From Tsukamurella sp. 1534 (GTDB taxonomy: Bacteria > Actinomycetota > Actinomycetes > Mycobacteriales > Mycobacteriaceae): a DNA stretch of 64,000 nucleotides. A model generated the notes under the pieces. The model made no database searches. It saw nothing but the letters and a program-made list of their open reading frames with translations, and was not told the DNA's origin. Within the stretch, counting starts at the first letter, position 1. Each line of letters opens with the position of its first letter. The stretch is from positions 545,206 through 609,205 of the forward strand of contig NZ_HE997626.1 in assembly GCF_000312385.1 (NCBI RefSeq), given 5' to 3'. Positions 50,485 through 63,645 of the stretch are shown one piece after another. A program made the position numbers and the translations under genes.

Positions 50485-50503
50485 CAAGGTTAGGCATTCC
50501 TAT
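50485..50503. promoter_or_regulatory. IdeR/DtxR-type iron box
   Basis: CAAGGTTAGGCATTCCTAT agrees with the IdeR/DtxR consensus TTAGGTTAGSCTAACCTAA at 13 of 19 positions, including the whole AGGTTAGGC half. It lies between the siderophore-binding lipoprotein (minus) and a membrane protein (plus), so iron repression of one or both is expected. Confidence 0.6.
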
Positions 50504-50527
50504 ATCATTGTGTTTAGTGTGGGACGC

Positions 50528-51808
50528 ATGGATTCACCTCGACCCGCACCCCACGCCACCGCGCGCAGCACGTTCGCCGGCATGGCGGGACTGACGGTCG
50601 GCGGCGGACTGCTGGTCCTGTTCGTCGACGGCATCCTGCTGAGCCAACTCCTCGCGCGCCTGTCGATCAGCGGCGTCGTCGACCCGGTGTGGTCGTTCTT
50701 CGCCACGATCGGGGCGGCCCTCACCGGCACGGGCCCCGTCGACGTGGACGCGGCGACCGGGAGCGACATGGCCTGGGCGTGGCAGTTCCACCTCGGCTGG
50801 ATCGTGGTGGCACTGGCCGGATCCGCGGTTTGGGCCATGCTCGACCGCGACCACCCCGACCTGCGCGGCGCCTACCGCGCGCTCAGCGGGATCGCCGCGA
50901 TCAGCCTGGCCGTGGCGATGCTGATCTACGGCCTGGCCAAGGCCGTCCCGATCCAGATGGGATACATGAATCTGCCCGCGCACCAACTGCAGTCGGTCGG
51001 CGACACCGGCGGATTCTCGATGCTGTGGGGATCCATGGCGGCCTCCACGCCGTACACGGTGATCACCGGGATGATCGAGGTGGCATCCGGAATCCTGTTG
51101 CTGTTCCGCAGGACCCGGCCGGCGGGCGCGATGCTCGCGATCGTGGCGCTGACGCAGATCGTCCTGCTCAACCTCTTCTACGACGTGCCCGTCAAACTGT
51201 TGTCGCTGGAGCTGCTGCTGACCGCTGTCGCACTCACGACACCGTCCTGGCCCGCACTGCTGCGGATCATCCTGCCGCGGAGCACATCCGGCGGACCACT
51301 ATGGGCCCGGGCTGCGGTCGTGACGGCGGTCCTCGCGGTGATGGCGGCCGTCGGGGCGCAGAACGTCGACCGGTGGCGGAGCATGGACACCCCGCGCAGT
51401 CCGCTCGACGGAACCTGGCGGGCGACGTCGTTCACCGTCGACGGTGCGCCGGCCCTCGCCGCGTCGTCCGGCCCGGTGTGGACCGCCGTCGCGATCACCC
51501 TGCGCGGCACGCCCGGCCGGCCCGCGCAGGGCTCGGCACAGGACAGCGTCGTGACGCAGCGGCCGGACGGCACCGTGCAACCGTTTGGCCTCACGGTGTC
51601 CGACGGTGCGCTCCTCCTCCGGTCCGGCGCCGGCGCCGCGCCGGTGCGGCTGGCCGCGTCCCAGCGATCCCCCGATTCCCTCTCCCTGTCCGGGGACGTC
51701 GACGGGCGGCGGATCGAGGGCACCTACCAGCGCCGGGCGATGGCCCGGGAGTCCACCGAGATCCGCCTCGTCCAGCCGCCCGTCGACCGGAGTAGGCCGC
51801 GGGTCTGA
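50528..51808 (+). CDS. Multi-pass membrane protein (DoxX-like) with C-terminal domain
   Basis: This 426-residue protein has about eight hydrophobic segments between residues 20 and 275 (for example AGLTVGGGLLVLFVDGILLSQLL, IVVALAGSAVWAML and LLSLELLLTAVALTT). After them comes a soluble C-terminal half (about 285–426) with repeated beta-strand patterns such as PLDGTWRATSFTVDGAPA and SLSGDVDGRRIEGTYQR, which look like a lipocalin-like or META-like fold. The membrane half resembles DoxX-type proteins. I do not recognise a named family. ATG 50528 is used; a start at 50510 is possible. It shares its promoter region with the iron-box gene, so iron control is possible. Confidence 0.7.
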   Translation: MDSPRPAPHATARSTFAGMAGLTVGGGLLVLFVDGILLSQLLARLSISGVVDPVWSFFATIGAALTGTGPVDVDAATGSDMAWAWQFHLGWIVVALAGSAVWAMLDRDHPDLRGAYRALSGIAAISLAVAMLIYGLAKAVPIQMGYMNLPAHQLQSVGDTGGFSMLWGSMAASTPYTVITGMIEVASGILLLFRRTRPAGAMLAIVALTQIVLLNLFYDVPVKLLSLELLLTAVALTTPSWPALLRIILPRSTSGGPLWARAAVVTAVLAVMAAVGAQNVDRWRSMDTPRSPLDGTWRATSFTVDGAPALAASSGPVWTAVAITLRGTPGRPAQGSAQDSVVTQRPDGTVQPFGLTVSDGALLLRSGAGAAPVRLAASQRSPDSLSLSGDVDGRRIEGTYQRRAMARESTEIRLVQPPVDRSRPRV

Positions 51809-51817
51809 CGGCGCGAC

Positions 51818-52462
51818 TCAGAGCCGCGAGCGCAGGGCGGCGACACCCGGGCCGGCCGCGGCGTCCAGGGCGGCGGGGCGGCCCGTCGCGGCGAGGAGCA
51901 GGGCGGACACGGGTGCGCGCACCTCGTCGCCCTCCCCCGCCGACCAGTCCGCATCCTCGGCGACCACGCGCAGACCGCGGAAAGCCTTGCGTCCCGGGTA
52001 GAACCGGCTGCGCGCGACGTGGTCCAGGGCGGCGACGGCGGGCTCGACGGGCATCGCGCGCGCGATCCCCAGCGGCATCGCGACGTCCTGGCCGTGCACC
52101 AACATGTCGACGAGCGGATCGATCGGCGCCGCGCCGGGCGCCCGCCTCGGGGACGCCGCCGTCTCCCGGATCCGCGCGATCACCTGCGGCGGAGAGCTCT
52201 GCGCGGCGATGTCGATCGCCGCCCGCGCGTTCATCCGGTTCCAATCGCCGCGCGCCCGGATCAGGCCGCGGACCGTGGCCAGCACGGTGTCGCCGGTCGA
52301 CGTGGTGATGTGCGCCGCCAGCTGGTGGATCGTCCACTCCGAGCAGGCGGACCGCTCCGACCACTGCTGCGGCTCCAGGGATTCCAGGAGGTCGGCGATA
52401 CTGCGCCGCTCGGCCTCGAGCCAGCGCATGATCTGCGCGCGGTCGGCCACGGCAGCGGTCAC
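51818..52462 (-). CDS. TIGR03083-type maleylpyruvate isomerase N-domain protein
   Basis: This 214-residue DinB-like protein starts VTAAVADRAQIMRWLEAERRSI from a GTG that overlaps the stop of the DoxX gene (GTGA, 52459–52462). Metal-ligand histidines are expected in CSEWTIHQLAAHITTST (about residues 43–59) and in DMLVHGQDVAMPLG (about 120–133). The C-terminal part YPGRKAFRGLRVVAEDADWSAG is the TIGR03083 extension. Relatives act with mycothiol. Its coupling with a DoxX-like membrane protein suggests a shared redox or detoxification function. Confidence 0.8.
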   Translation of the reverse strand: MTAAVADRAQIMRWLEAERRSIADLLESLEPQQWSERSACSEWTIHQLAAHITTSTGDTVLATVRGLIRARGDWNRMNARAAIDIAAQSSPPQVIARIRETAASPRRAPGAAPIDPLVDMLVHGQDVAMPLGIARAMPVEPAVAALDHVARSRFYPGRKAFRGLRVVAEDADWSAGEGDEVRAPVSALLLAATGRPAALDAAAGPGVAALRSRL

Positions 52463-52884
52463 CGGCCGAGGACCGCGCGGCGGAGATCCGGGCGGCGCAG
52501 GATCATCGCGACCCAGATCAGCACGCCCACATACACGCCCGAGAGCACGAAGCCCGCGACCGGCTGCTCGGCGCGCAGGTTGATCGCCACCGCCCCGCCC
52601 AGGTAACCGGTGAGGTAGATCGCGCCGATCACCGCGGTCCGCGGGATCGTCCACAGCACCACGCCGACCAGCAGCACCAGCCCGATCACCAGGATGTGCT
52701 TCTCCTGGAATCCGAGCTGCAGCGTCCCGTCGATCACCGCCTGCGGCTTGGTCAGTTTCCCCACCACGTCGAACACCAGGAACGCCCAGATCAGCACGGT
52801 CAGCACCATGCCGGTGATCCAGGACTTCGAACGGTTCGCCCACGGCTTCGTCGGAGCCGCGGTCGCATCGGAGGTCACGGTCAT
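52459..52884 (-). CDS. DoxX-like four-helix membrane protein
   Basis: This 141-residue protein has four hydrophobic helices (about residues 22–42, 62–82, 85–105 and 110–128) with the pattern LIWAFLVFDVVGKLTKP, HILVIGLVLLVGVVLWTIPRTAVIGAIYLTGYLGGAVA, typical of the DoxX-like family. DoxX proteins are associated with membrane redox complexes and thiosulfate or mycothiol stress. ATG 52884 lies 6 bases after AGGAG; a second ATG at 52887 is too close to it. It heads the operon with the TIGR03083 gene. Two similar palindromes stand just upstream. Confidence 0.82.
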   Translation of the reverse strand: MTVTSDATAAPTKPWANRSKSWITGMVLTVLIWAFLVFDVVGKLTKPQAVIDGTLQLGFQEKHILVIGLVLLVGVVLWTIPRTAVIGAIYLTGYLGGAVAINLRAEQPVAGFVLSGVYVGVLIWVAMILRRPDLRRAVLGR

Positions 52885-52904
52885 CATCGGCTCCTCAGCC
52901 TCTG

Positions 52905-52943
52905 TGTTCACGGCGTGAACATTTGATGTTCACACCGTACACA
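52905..52943 (-). promoter_or_regulatory. Twin operators upstream of the DoxX operon
   Basis: TGTTCACG-G-CGTGAACA (52905–52921) is a perfect 8-1-8 palindrome. TGTTCACACCGTACACA (52927–52943) matches it at 13 of 17 positions. The copies are 22 bp apart, two helical turns, as for cooperative repressor binding. The repressor gene is not adjacent. Confidence 0.6.
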
Positions 52944-53001
52944 TCAGGAGGCCGGAGCGCAACAGCCCCCTGGGCCACCGCATCGTCGGGCCGACGAAAA
53001 C

Positions 53002-53031
53002 GGCCCCCGACCTGCGAACAGGTCGGGGGCC
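53002..53031 (-). terminator. Intrinsic terminator after rpoC
   Basis: A 12-bp perfect stem, GGCCCCCGACCT (53002–53013) and AGGTCGGGGGCC (53020–53031), with a 6-base loop GCGAAC, lies 18 bases after the rpoC stop. On the minus strand it is followed by GTTTTCG. It should end the rpoBC transcript. Confidence 0.8.
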
Positions 53032-53048
53032 GGATTCGGCTGACTACG

Positions 53049-57005
<3,957 letters not shown>

Positions 57006-57032
57006 TTCTCTCCTCAGTTGTTCGGTCGGCGG

Positions 57033-60000
57033 TTAGTTGGCGAGGTCTTCGGCCGAGGCGTTCTCGTTGCGCGACAGGTTGATGCCCAGGTTGGCAGCAG
57101 CGCGCTCGAGGTCCTCGTCGTCACCGTCCGCCATCTCGATCGCGGCGCCGTCGGACGACAGCACCTCGACGTTGAGGCAGAGCGACTGGAGCTCCTTGAG
57201 GAGCACCTTGAACGACTCGGGGATGCCCGGCTCGGGGATGTTCTCGCCCTTGACGATCGCCTCGTACACCTTCACGCGGCCGACCACGTCGTCCGACTTG
57301 ATGGTGAGGAGCTCCTGCAGCGTGTACGCCGCGCCGTAGGCCTGCATGGCCCAGCACTCCATCTCGCCGAAACGCTGGCCACCGAACTGCGCCTTACCAC
57401 CCAGCGGCTGCTGCGTGATCATCGAGTACGGGCCGGTGGAACGGGCGTGGATCTTCTCGTCGACCAGGTGGTGCAGCTTCAGGATGTACATGTAGCCCAC
57501 CGCGACCGGGTACGGGAACGGCTCGCCGGAACGACCGTCGAACAGCGTCGCCTTGCCGTCGCCGCCGACCATGACGTCGCCGTCGCGGTTCGGGAGCGTC
57601 GAGCCCAGCAGGCCTGCCAGCTCCTCGTCGCGGGCACCGTCGAACACCGGGGTGGCGGTGTTGGTGTCCTTGGGCTGGCTGTACATCTCCTCGGGCAGCG
57701 CCGACGCCCAGTCCGGGATGTTCCCGTTCTCGTCGCGAACGTCCCAGCCCGTCTTGGCGACCCACCCGAGGTGCGTCTCCAGGATCTGGCCGATGTTCAT
57801 ACGACGGGGCACGCCGTGCGTGTTGAGGATGATGTCGACCGGGGTGCCGTCCGGCAGGAAGGGCATGTCCTCGGCGGGCAGGATCTTGCCGATGACGCCC
57901 TTGTTGCCGTGGCGGCCGGCCAGCTTGTCGCCGTCCTGGACCTTGCGCTTCTGGGCCACGTACACGCGGACCAGCTCGTTCACGCCCGGGGCCAGCTCGT
58001 CGTCGTCGTCGCGCGAGAACACGCGGACGCCGATGACCTTGCCGGTCTCGCCGTGGGGCACCTTCAGCGAGGTGTCGCGCACCTCACGCGCCTTCTCACC
58101 GAAGATCGCGCGGAGCAGGCGCTCCTCCGGGGTCAGCTCGGTCTCGCCCTTCGGGGTGACCTTGCCGACCAGGATGTCGCCGTCGCGGACCTCGGCACCG
58201 ATGCGGATGATGCCGCGCTCGTCCAGGTCGGCCAGCACCTCGTCGGAGACGTTCGGGATGTCCCGGGTGATCTCCTCGGCGCCCAGCTTCGTGTCGCGGG
58301 CATCGATCTCGTGCTCCTCGATGTGGATGGACGTGAGCACGTCCTCCTCCACCAGGCGCTGCGAGAGGATGATCGCGTCCTCGTAGTTGTGGCCCTCCCA
58401 CGGCATGACCGCGACGAGCAGGTTCTTGCCCAGCGCCATCTCACCGTTGTCGGTGCAGGGGCCGTCGGCCAGGACCTGGCCGGTCTCGACCCGCTGGCCC
58501 GCGTTGACGATCGGGCGCTGGTTGGCGCAGGTGCCCTGGTTCGACCGCGCGAACTTGCGCAGGCGATGCGTGGCACGGGTGCCGTCGTCCGCCATGACGG
58601 TGATGAAGTCGGCCGAGACCTCCTCCACGACGCCCGGCTTCTCCGTGATGACCACGTCGCCGGCGTCGACCGCGGCGCGCAGCTCCATACCGGTGCCGAC
58701 CAGCGGCGACTCGCTACGGACCAGCGGCACGGCCTGACGCTGCATGTTCGCGCCCATGAGGGCACGGTTGGCGTCGTCGTGCTCGAGGAACGGGATCATG
58801 GCCGTCGCGACCGACACCATCTGGCGCGGCGAGATGTCCATGTACTCCACCGCCGAGACGGGGACCATCTCGACCTCGGAGCCGCGCTTCCGCACGAGCA
58901 CGCGGTCGTCGGTCAGGCGCCCCTGGTCGTCGGTGGCCGCGTTCGCCTGCGCGATGTAGTAGCGGTCCTCCTCGTCGGCCGTCATGTAGACGATCTCGTC
59001 GGTGACGACACCGTCGGCGATGCGGCGGTACGGCGTCTCGATGAAGCCGAACGGGTTGACCCGCGCGTACACCGACAGCGAGCCGATCAGGCCGATGTTC
59101 GGGCCCTCAGGGGTCTCGATCGGGCACATGCGGCCGTAGTGCGACGGGTGGACGTCGCGGACCTCGAGGCCGGCGCGCTCACGCGACAGGCCGCCCGGGC
59201 CCAGCGCCGACAGGCGGCGCTTGTGGGTCAGGCCCGACAGCGGGTTGTTCTGGTCCATGAACTGCGACAGCTGCGAGGTGCCGAAGAACTCCTTGATCGC
59301 CGCCGAGACCGGGCGGATGTTGATCAGGGTCTGCGGGGTGATCGCCTCGACGTCCTGCGTGGTCATGCGCTCGCGCACCACGCGCTCCATGCGGGACAGG
59401 CCCACCCGGAGCTGGTTCTGGATCAGCTCGCCCACGGTGCGCAGGCGGCGGTTGCCGAAGTGGTCGATGTCGTCGACCTCGACGGGCACCTCCTCGCCCT
59501 GCGGCACGGTCATGTACGTCAGCTGCTCCGACGGGGCCTCGTGCAGGCGCACCAGGTACTCGACGGTCGCGACGATGTCCTCTTCGGTGAGGACGAGCGG
59601 CTGCGTGCCGTCCTCGTTGGCCGGCAGGCCCAGCTTCTTGTTCAGCTTGTAGCGGCCGACGCGAGCCAGGTCGTAGCGCTTCTCCTTGAAGAACAGGTTC
59701 TCCAGCAGGGTCTGCGCGGACTCCTTGGTGGGCGGCTCGCCCGGGCGCAGCTTGCGGTAGATGTCGAGCAGCGCCTCATCGGTGCCGGCGGTGTTGTCCT
59801 TCTCCAGGGTGGACCGCATGATCTCCGAGAAGCCGAAGCGCTCGAGGATCTGCTCGCTCGTCCAGCCCAGCGCCTTGAGCAGCACGGTGACCGGCTGGCG
59901 ACGCTTGCGGTCGATGCGGACGCCGACGGTGTCGCGCTTGTCCACGTCGAACTCGAGCCACGCGCCGCGGGCCGGGATGACCTTCACGCTGTGCAGCGGC

Positions 60001-60545
60001 TTCTCGGTCGACTTGTCGATGGTCTCGTCGAAGTAGACGCCCGGCGAGCGGACCAGCTGCGAGACGACGACGCGCTCGGTGCCGTTGATGATGAACGTGC
60101 CCTTGTCCGTCATCATCGGGAAGTCGCCCATGAAGACGGTCTGCGACTTGATCTCACCGGTGTTGTTGTTGATGAACTCGGCCGTGACGAACAGCGGCGC
60201 CGCGTACGTCATGTCCTTGTCCTTGCACTCCTCGATCGAGGCCTTGACCTCGTCGAAGCGCGGATCGGAGAAGGAGAGCGACATGGAACCCGAGAAGTCC
60301 TCGATGGGCGAGAGCTCCGCGAGGATGTCCTCCAGGCCGCCGGTCGGCTGGGCCTCGCCCCGCGCCGCGGCCTTCTCACGCCACGCGGGCGAGCCCACGA
60401 GCCACTCGAAGGAATCGATCTGGAGATCGAGCAGTCCCGGAACCGGAAGCGGCTCGGAGATCTTCGCGAACGACACGCGCTTCGGGGCCCCCGGGACCAC
60501 CGCGTTCTGATCGTTCTGAGTCTGGCTGGAGACGGAGACTGCCAA
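57033..60545 (-). CDS. rpoB: RNA polymerase beta subunit
   Basis: This 1170-residue subunit starts at TTG 60545 ([17 protein letters not shown]), with GAGGA 7 bases upstream. A longer frame back to 60662 is not supported. The rifampicin-resistance region [19 protein letters not shown] is wild-type at the main resistance positions: the Asp of FMDQ (codon 59253–59255), the His of THKRR (59223–59225) and the Ser of RLSALG (59208–59210). Conserved motifs such as [12 protein letters not shown] and GRHGNKGV are present. It is followed by rpoC with a 27-bp gap. The divergence of the 5' 40 codons from the rest is usual for actinobacteria. Confidence 0.98.
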   Translation of the reverse strand: MAVSVSSQTQNDQNAVVPGAPKRVSFAKISEPLPVPGLLDLQIDSFEWLVGSPAWREKAAARGEAQPTGGLEDILAELSPIEDFSGSMSLSFSDPRFDEVKASIEECKDKDMTYAAPLFVTAEFINNNTGEIKSQTVFMGDFPMMTDKGTFIINGTERVVVSQLVRSPGVYFDETIDKSTEKPLHSVKVIPARGAWLEFDVDKRDTVGVRIDRKRRQPVTVLLKALGWTSEQILERFGFSEIMRSTLEKDNTAGTDEALLDIYRKLRPGEPPTKESAQTLLENLFFKEKRYDLARVGRYKLNKKLGLPANEDGTQPLVLTEEDIVATVEYLVRLHEAPSEQLTYMTVPQGEEVPVEVDDIDHFGNRRLRTVGELIQNQLRVGLSRMERVVRERMTTQDVEAITPQTLINIRPVSAAIKEFFGTSQLSQFMDQNNPLSGLTHKRRLSALGPGGLSRERAGLEVRDVHPSHYGRMCPIETPEGPNIGLIGSLSVYARVNPFGFIETPYRRIADGVVTDEIVYMTADEEDRYYIAQANAATDDQGRLTDDRVLVRKRGSEVEMVPVSAVEYMDISPRQMVSVATAMIPFLEHDDANRALMGANMQRQAVPLVRSESPLVGTGMELRAAVDAGDVVITEKPGVVEEVSADFITVMADDGTRATHRLRKFARSNQGTCANQRPIVNAGQRVETGQVLADGPCTDNGEMALGKNLLVAVMPWEGHNYEDAIILSQRLVEEDVLTSIHIEEHEIDARDTKLGAEEITRDIPNVSDEVLADLDERGIIRIGAEVRDGDILVGKVTPKGETELTPEERLLRAIFGEKAREVRDTSLKVPHGETGKVIGVRVFSRDDDDELAPGVNELVRVYVAQKRKVQDGDKLAGRHGNKGVIGKILPAEDMPFLPDGTPVDIILNTHGVPRRMNIGQILETHLGWVAKTGWDVRDENGNIPDWASALPEEMYSQPKDTNTATPVFDGARDEELAGLLGSTLPNRDGDVMVGGDGKATLFDGRSGEPFPYPVAVGYMYILKLHHLVDEKIHARSTGPYSMITQQPLGGKAQFGGQRFGEMECWAMQAYGAAYTLQELLTIKSDDVVGRVKVYEAIVKGENIPEPGIPESFKVLLKELQSLCLNVEVLSSDGAAIEMADGDDEDLERAAANLGINLSRNENASAEDLAN

Positions 60546-61019
60546 GATGCGTCCTCTGCTGTGCCTAGTAACGTTGCCAAAATCGTGCCGACGGCAACCC
60601 GCAGAGAAAACGCCCTCTAGGAGGAGACGAATATTCAGATGGGCAGGAGGCAGCCAGCGCAACGTCCAACATTAGCAGAGGGAGACCACCCCCGCAAGGG
60701 GCAGTCCAGACTAGGCCCCTGAGGGGCCGTGCGCAAGGACCGTACGCCAGGTGAATCGAACACCCTCGCCGAACCGGGGCCCGCGGGCTGGCTGCCGTGC
60801 GAACCGCGACGTCGAGGCGTACGTCCTGCCGATAACTGTGACCCGAATCGGGGAGAACGTCAAGCGAAACCGCCGTTCTCTTCGAAAATCAGGTGAGAGT
60901 CCCGTGACCGCCGGGGCGTCCGACGGTGCGCCTCCCCCGCCCGACGGGGCCGCGGACCGTCGGGAACGACGAAGCCGCGCCCGGCGCCCCGGCGGGCTCC
61001 GAGCGCGGCTGCGCGTCGA
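60546..61019 (-). promoter_or_regulatory. rpoB upstream region
   Basis: This 474-bp gap has no gene I can support. It should hold the rpoB promoter and a leader. The best candidate on the minus strand is TTGACG (60858–60863) with CAGTTA (60833–60838) after 19 bases, which is weak. A short GGCCCCT-G-AGGGGCC hairpin (60714–60728) lies within the leader. A copy of the 9-mer GCACCGTCG is at 60921–60929. Confidence 0.4.
60973..61010 (-). terminator. Putative terminator after mceG
   Basis: AGCCGCGC (60973–60980) pairs with GCGCGGCT (61003–61010), and CGG/CCG inside them can extend the stem around a GC-rich loop. It starts 10 bases after the mceG stop. There is no U-tract, so its strength is uncertain. 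Confidence 0.5.
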
Positions 61020-62180
61020 TCAGCGGTCTTCGACCTTGGGAAGGTGATCCGTGGGGTTGTCGTCCTGGCTGAGGGGCTGCCGCACCTCGTAGCCGGCGGG
61101 AACCTCGCCCTGGGCCTGCCCCTGGTACTCGGCCCCCTGGCCCAGCACCACCGTGGGCGCCTCCGGCGAACCCGCCGCGGCGTACGCGGCGTCGGCCGCG
61201 GGCTCCCCCTCCAGGTCCCTCAGGATGGCCGTCTGCGCCTTCGCCGGCAGCGACGGCAGCATCTCGCGCACGCGTGCCTTGCGGCGGGCGACGCCCTGGC
61301 GCACCGGCATGCCCGGCGTCGGCTGCATCTGCGGGGCGATCTCGTCCGGCACGTCCACGCCGCCGTCGGAGTGGCCGCCGGCCACGCGCTCGGCCTCCGC
61401 GGCCATCTGCGCCTGGTCCTTCTCCTCCGACATGCCGATCGGGCCGATCATCGAGCCGGTGAGGAACTGCTTGACGACCGGCTCCTCCGAGGTCAGCAGG
61501 ACCTCGCGCGGGCCGAACATGACGAGGTGCTTGAGGAACAGCATGCCCATGTTGTCCGGAACGGTCCGGGCGATGTTGATGTTGTGCGTCACGATCAGGG
61601 TGGTGCAGTCGATCTGCGCGTTGATGTCCATCAGCAGCTGGCTGGTGTAGGTGGTACGCACCGGGTCCAGGCCCGAGTCCGGCTCGTCCACCAGCATGAT
61701 CTTCGGGTCCAGCACCAGGGCGCGGGCGAGGCCGGCGCGCTTACGCATACCGCCCGAGATCTCGCCGGGGAGCTTGTCCTCCGCGCCGACCAGACCGACC
61801 ATCTCGAGCTTCTCCATCGTGATCTGACGGATCTCGCTCTCCTTCTTCTTCGTGTGCTCACGAAGCGGGAAGGCCGTGTTGTCGTACAGGTTCATCGAGC
61901 CGAAGAGGGCGCCGTCCTGGAACAGCACGCCGAACATCTTGCGGATCTCGTAGAGCTCCGAGCTGGAGCAGGTGAGGATGTCGGTCCCGTCGATGATGAT
62001 CTGGCCCTCCTCGGGGCGCAGCAGACCGATCAGGGACTTGAGGAACACCGACTTACCGGTACCGGAGGGGCCGAGCAGAACCGAGACCTCACCCGCCGGC
62101 AGGGTCAGCGAGACGTCGGACCAGATGTTCTGGGACCCGAACGACTTCGTCAGGTTCTTGGTAGTTACTTCGACACCCAC
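61020..62180 (-). CDS. mceG: Mce-system ATPase MceG (Mkl)
   Basis: This 386-residue ABC ATPase powers Mce lipid importers in Mycobacteriales. Walker A is GPSGTGKSV near residues 37–45, the signature is ISGGMRKRAGLARAL near 141–155 and Walker B is IMLVDEPDSGLDP. FQDGALFGSMNLYDNTAFPL is typical of the MlaF/MceG group. The C-terminal 140 residues are an extension found in MceG, with GMSEEKDQAQMAAEAERVAGG and a disordered Gln/Pro-rich tail. The location between rplL and rpoB is conserved in the order. The GTG start is 10 bases after AGGTC. No mce operon is in the window. Confidence 0.93.
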   Translation of the reverse strand: MGVEVTTKNLTKSFGSQNIWSDVSLTLPAGEVSVLLGPSGTGKSVFLKSLIGLLRPEEGQIIIDGTDILTCSSSELYEIRKMFGVLFQDGALFGSMNLYDNTAFPLREHTKKKESEIRQITMEKLEMVGLVGAEDKLPGEISGGMRKRAGLARALVLDPKIMLVDEPDSGLDPVRTTYTSQLLMDINAQIDCTTLIVTHNINIARTVPDNMGMLFLKHLVMFGPREVLLTSEEPVVKQFLTGSMIGPIGMSEEKDQAQMAAEAERVAGGHSDGGVDVPDEIAPQMQPTPGMPVRQGVARRKARVREMLPSLPAKAQTAILRDLEGEPAADAAYAAAGSPEAPTVVLGQGAEYQGQAQGEVPAGYEVRQPLSQDDNPTDHLPKVEDR

Positions 62181-62312
62181 TGTCGAGACCTTTCGTCGCT
62201 CTCCTAGGTGTGGCTCGCGCCACAGACCGCTGGGAGCACAGTACCCCAGTCACCGCTGGTCGCGGTACCGGACCTGTTCTATCCGGCGGCGCCGGCGCCC
62301 CCGGAAACGCGA

Positions 62313-62343
62313 ACCGCCCCGTCGCACTGGGCGACGGGGCGGT
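62313..62343 (-). terminator. Intrinsic terminator after rplJL
   Basis: A 13-bp stem, ACCGCCCCGTCGC (62313–62325) and GCGACGGGGCGGT (62331–62343), with a 5-base loop lies 27 bases after the rplL stop. On the minus strand it runs into TTCGCGTTTCC. Confidence 0.75.
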
Positions 62344-62369
62344 CAGAGCACTGACGTGCGGTTCGGTTA

Positions 62370-62765
62370 TTACTTGACCGAAACCGAGGCGCCGGCCTCC
62401 TCGAGCTTGGCCTTGGCGGCGTCGGCGGCCTCCTTGTCGACCTTCTCCAGGATCGCCTTGGGGGCGCCCTCGACGAGGTCCTTGGCCTCCTTCAGGCCGA
62501 GGCCCGAAACCAGCTCGCGGACGACCTTGATGACCTGGATCTTCTTGTCGCCGGCGCCATCGAGGATGACGTCGAACTCGTCCTGGTCGGCAGCGGCGGC
62601 GGCGTCGCCGCCGGCAGCCGGGGCAGCACCGGCGGCCGCGACGGCGACCGGAGCAGCGGCGGTGACCTCGAAGGTCTCCTCGAAAGCCTTCACGAACTCG
62701 CTGAGCTCGAGCAGGGTCAGCTCCTTGAAAGCATCAAGCAGCTCGTCGGTGGTGAGCTTCGCCAT
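62370..62765 (-). CDS. rplL: Ribosomal protein bL12 (L7/L12)
   Basis: This 131-residue stalk protein has the dimerising N-terminal domain ([32 protein letters not shown]), an Ala-rich hinge (about residues 36–60) and the C-terminal factor-binding domain ([21 protein letters not shown], then [16 protein letters not shown]). ATG 62765 follows GGAAGG by 8 bases; the 15-residue extension is rejected. It lies 99 bp downstream of rplJ in the same operon. The hinge is slightly richer in Ala/Gly than in E. coli, as expected for a high-GC genome. Confidence 0.98.
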   Translation of the reverse strand: MAKLTTDELLDAFKELTLLELSEFVKAFEETFEVTAAAPVAVAAAGAAPAAGGDAAAAADQDEFDVILDGAGDKKIQVIKVVRELVSGLGLKEAKDLVEGAPKAILEKVDKEAADAAKAKLEEAGASVSVK

Positions 62766-62864
62766 GGTGGCGTCCTTCCGTTCAGTCTTGCTCGCTGATC
62801 CGCGAGGCAAGGTGGTGATGTTCCCGCGCGCGGTGCCCGCGGGAGGTTCGCTGGATCAGCGGAA

Positions 62865-63395
62865 TCAGGCGGCAGCCTCTTCGGCGGCCTTCTTCTCCTG
62901 CAGCGCGGCGCCCAGGCGGGCCACCTGCGAGGCGGGAGCGTTGAACAGGCCAGCGGCCTTCGCCAAGTTGCCCTTCATGGCACCGGCGAGCTTGGCCAGG
63001 AGCACCTCGCGCGACTCGAGATCGGCGATGCGCTCGATCTCCGCCACGGACAGCGCACGGCCGTCCATGTAGCCGCCCTTGATGACCAGGGCCTTGTTGT
63101 CCTTGGCGAACTTCTTGATCGCCTTGGCGGCCTCGACCGGCTCACCCTCGATGAAGGCGATCGCGGTGGGACCCTCGAACAGCTCGTCCAGGCCCTCGAC
63201 GCCGGCGTCAGCCGCGGCGCGCTTGACCAGGGTGTTCTTGGCGACGGAGTAGGTGGTACCCGCCCCGAGCGAGCGACGCAGCTCGGTGATGGAACCGACC
63301 GACAGTCCGCGGTACTCGGTGACCACGGTGGCCGTGGACTTCGAGAACTGCTCGGCGATCTCTGCGACCGCGGCGACCTTCTCGGCGTTTGCCAT
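62865..63395 (-). CDS. rplJ: Ribosomal protein uL10
   Basis: This 176-residue protein anchors the L7/L12 stalk to 23S r[43 protein letters not shown] (about residues 2–41) is the rRNA-binding part. [19 protein letters not shown] leads to the C-terminal helix, which recruits L12 dimers and ends [13 protein letters not shown] 63395 follows GAGGAGG. A leader of about 200 bases with several hairpins precedes it, as usual for L10 operons. Confidence 0.98.
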   Translation of the reverse strand: MANAEKVAAVAEIAEQFSKSTATVVTEYRGLSVGSITELRRSLGAGTTYSVAKNTLVKRAAADAGVEGLDELFEGPTAIAFIEGEPVEAAKAIKKFAKDNKALVIKGGYMDGRALSVAEIERIADLESREVLLAKLAGAMKGNLAKAAGLFNAPASQVARLGAALQEKKAAEEAAA

Positions 63396-63600
63396 ACTTC
63401 GCCTCCTCTCTTGCGTGTCATCCGACGGAGAAGGCTCGGGCCCGAAACGACGAGAACCCCGGCGCAGGGCGCACGGGGTTCGGTGAAGAATCCTCGTCCT
63501 CCTGCGTGGGTCGCCGGCTCGGGGCCGGACCTTCGATCGGGCTCGCGCCCGATGACCGACGGTCTCTGGTGGAACGATCCGGTTGACACCGGATTCCGAG
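63396..63600 (-). promoter_or_regulatory. rplJ leader, probable L10-binding autoregulatory RNA
   Basis: The leader can form GAACCCCG/CGGGGTTC (63454–63461 and 63474–63481), ATCGGGC-TCGC-GCCCGAT (63536–63553) and ATCCGGT-TGAC-ACCGGAT (63577–63594). Such hairpins are expected for an L10 leader, but the kink-turn was not verified. Confidence 0.55.
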
Positions 63601-63605
63601 GGACC

Positions 63606-63634
63606 AGAGTACGGGAACCGGCGGGCTACGCCAA
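63606..63634 (-). promoter_or_regulatory. rplJL promoter
   Basis: On the minus strand, TTGGCG (63629–63634), a 17-base spacer and TACTCT (63606–63611) form a fair vegetative promoter, placing the start near 63599. Confidence 0.5.
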
Positions 63635-63645
63635 ATCGTCGCCGG

